Below, piece after piece: positions 62,970-64,000 of a stretch of DNA of 64,000 bases. The DNA lies in assembly GCA_002418285.1 (NCBI GenBank), contig DIDT01000007.1, positions 65,218-129,217 of the forward strand. The letters run 5' to 3'. The notes under the pieces are model-generated. The model was not told where the DNA came from and searched no databases. It saw only the letters and a list, made by a program, of their open reading frames with translations. Origin of the DNA: Phycisphaerales bacterium UBA5793 (GTDB lineage: Bacteria > Planctomycetota > Phycisphaerae > Phycisphaerales > UBA5793). Within the stretch, counting starts at the first letter, position 1, and every line of letters begins with the position of its first letter. Both the position numbers and the translations under genes were made by a program.

Positions 62970-64000
62970 TCAGCCATTGGGCTGGCGAGCCCGGCCGAGC
63001 CATTGGCCAATCCGGGCGAAGAAACCGCGTCGATGAGCCGGAGTGACCGCGTCCGCCCGCTCGGTGCGGCGAACGAGCGCGGCCCCGAGATGTGAAACAG
63101 CCAGAGAGGCTCGCGCGCCGGGCAAGGCGATGCAGAAGGGAATGCGCTTGAGCACGCTCAGACCGACTCCCTTGTCGTAGGGAATCGAGCCGGCGAAGCC
63201 AACTTCGCGCTGGAGGAAGCGACGGGCAACCATCGCGATGCGCTGATGGACTTCCTTGCCCTGGAGTTCATTCTCGACCTGGTTGACGAGCAGGTAGAGA
63301 TTGGCCAGGGGCGTGCGTTTGAGGACGGATTTGACGAGGCCGTAGGCATCAGTAACGGCCGTGGGCTCGGGGGTGGTGACGACCAGGACGGTGTCAGCCA
63401 TGCCGGCGAAAGCGATGACGGCGGAGTTGATGCCGGCGCTGGTGTCGAGGATGACGAAGTCGCATTGCGATTCGATCTGTGTAAGGTGGGAGATGAGTCG
63501 ATCAAGCATCGGCGTGGGAAGGTCGGCCATCTCGCCGATGCCGTTGGCGCCGGGGATGAGTTTGAAGCCACCCGGTGCGTCAACGGCGATCTCGCGGAGC
63601 TTGCGTTTCTGTGGGCCGATGAGGTGGGCGAGGTTGTAGGGGGCCTTGACGCCGCAGATGACATCGGCGTTGGCGAGTCCCATATCGACATCGACGAGCG
63701 CGACCTTCTTGCCAAGTTGTGCAAGCACGACGCCGAGGTTGACGGCGACGTTGGTCTTGCCCACACCGCCCTTGCCGCTGGCGACGGCAATGACGTGTGC
63801 CTTGGGGCCGGCTTCGGGAAGTGAAGGGGCCGTGTTCGAGTGGCGCGACTCGGGAGCGGCGACAGGCTTGGGGGGATGAACCGCGTCGCCCGATGCAGAC
63901 CGCGTCGTCCGGTGCAGGACGGGCGGTGGATCGACAGGCGAACTGGTGTGGACGGCCTCGTTCTTGACGAGGTCGCGCAGGCGCTGGGCCTGATCTGCCA
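62970..64000 (-). CDS. flhG: FlhG/FleN-type MinD-like ATPase (start one base beyond window edge)
   Basis: In-window coding gives 342 residues. The N-terminal ADQAQRLRDLV is the DQAxxLR motif by which FlhG proteins activate the FlhF GTPase. A proline-rich linker follows, then a deviant Walker A (ASGKGGVGKTNVAVNLG), VDVDMGLANADVICG and DFVILDTSAG. FlhG controls flagellar number and placement with FlhF. The last two window bases read TG on the minus strand just before the alanine codon, so the start codon is NTG, its first base at 64001. It is clearly FlhG rather than MinD because of the N-terminal motif and its neighbour fliA. Confidence 0.92.
   Translation of the reverse strand, partial: ADQAQRLRDLVKNEAVHTSSPVDPPPVLHRTTRSASGDAVHPPKPVAAPESRHSNTAPSLPEAGPKAHVIAVASGKGGVGKTNVAVNLGVVLAQLGKKVALVDVDMGLANADVICGVKAPYNLAHLIGPQKRKLREIAVDAPGGFKLIPGANGIGEMADLPTPMLDRLISHLTQIESQCDFVILDTSAGINSAVIAFAGMADTVLVVTTPEPTAVTDAYGLVKSVLKRTPLANLYLLVNQVENELQGKEVHQRIAMVARRFLQREVGFAGSIPYDKGVGLSVLKRIPFCIALPGARASLAVSHLGAALVRRTERADAVTPAHRRGFFARIGQWLGRARQPNG

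Noticed and set aside
1..64000. CRISPR arrays, prophage, tRNA or rRNA genes, origin of replication
   Set aside because: Read for regular spaced repeats, phage structural genes, cloverleaf arms and DnaA-box clusters; none seen in the gene-free stretches.

Overview
The window is a GC-rich bacterial chromosome segment with tightly packed, ATGA-coupled operons on both strands. It most likely comes from a planctomycete, probably of the Phycisphaerae. The signs are an ECF sigma factor overlapping a Ser/Thr kinase with WD40 propellers, two large secreted proteins ending in a PxPGS-transmembrane-RRRR sorting tail, a HAF-repeat protein, a prepilin-like protein with an H-X9-D motif, a type II secretion operon, and flagellar fliA/flhG. 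This placement is inference; no rRNA or marker gene is present.

Layout. 1-9.6 kb: an anaerobic aromatic/acyl-CoA block: the C-terminal part of a FadN-like dehydrogenase/hydratase, four genes resembling class I ATP-dependent benzoyl-CoA reductase (bcrCBAD order), a hemerythrin protein, an XdhC-MocA fusion and a CoxG-like protein for a molybdenum hydroxylase, and a convergent acyl-CoA dehydrogenase. 9.8-11.5 kb: a DUF4139-type exported protein. 11.9-17.7 kb: a coupled surface-polymer-like operon (atypical ABC exporter, LicC-like cytidylyltransferase, TagB/F-like glycerophosphotransferase, HAF-repeat protein) and a prepilin-like gene. 18.2-25.5 kb: a five-module lipoprotein (ChaN, hydrolase-like, M1, M28, PDZ) and an FHA-GAF-SpoIIE phosphatase. 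25.7-34.3 kb: two paralogous sorting-tail proteins, then the sigma/kinase pair. 34.5-45.3 kb: a heme cluster with every step from glutamyl-tRNA to heme, beginning with a ferrochelatase/glutamyl-tRNA reductase fusion. 45.5-48.4 kb: an exported rhamnosidase. 48.6-49.6 kb: an IS630-family element with a probable -1 frameshift, apparently interrupting a small gene. 50.2-60.5 kb: a type II secretion operon D-E-F-G-H-I-J-K-C-L-M plus a TPR lipoprotein. 61-64 kb, minus strand: folK, a strong terminator, fliA, a small membrane protein and flhG, whose start codon lies one base beyond the window edge.

How it fits together. The left block suggests a facultative or strict anaerobe that reduces aromatic CoA thioesters. 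The heme cluster pairs the oxygen-independent HemN with a HemY-type oxidase and uses the protoporphyrin route. The T2SS and the many signal-peptide proteins point to extracellular polymer degradation and an elaborate envelope.

The least expected items are the HemH-HemA fusion inside a full heme locus, the ~1,830-residue multi-peptidase lipoprotein, a Bcr-like reductase in a planctomycete-like genome, and the coupled polymer operon with a non-canonical ABC ATPase. All calls come from reading sequence; no database search was run.
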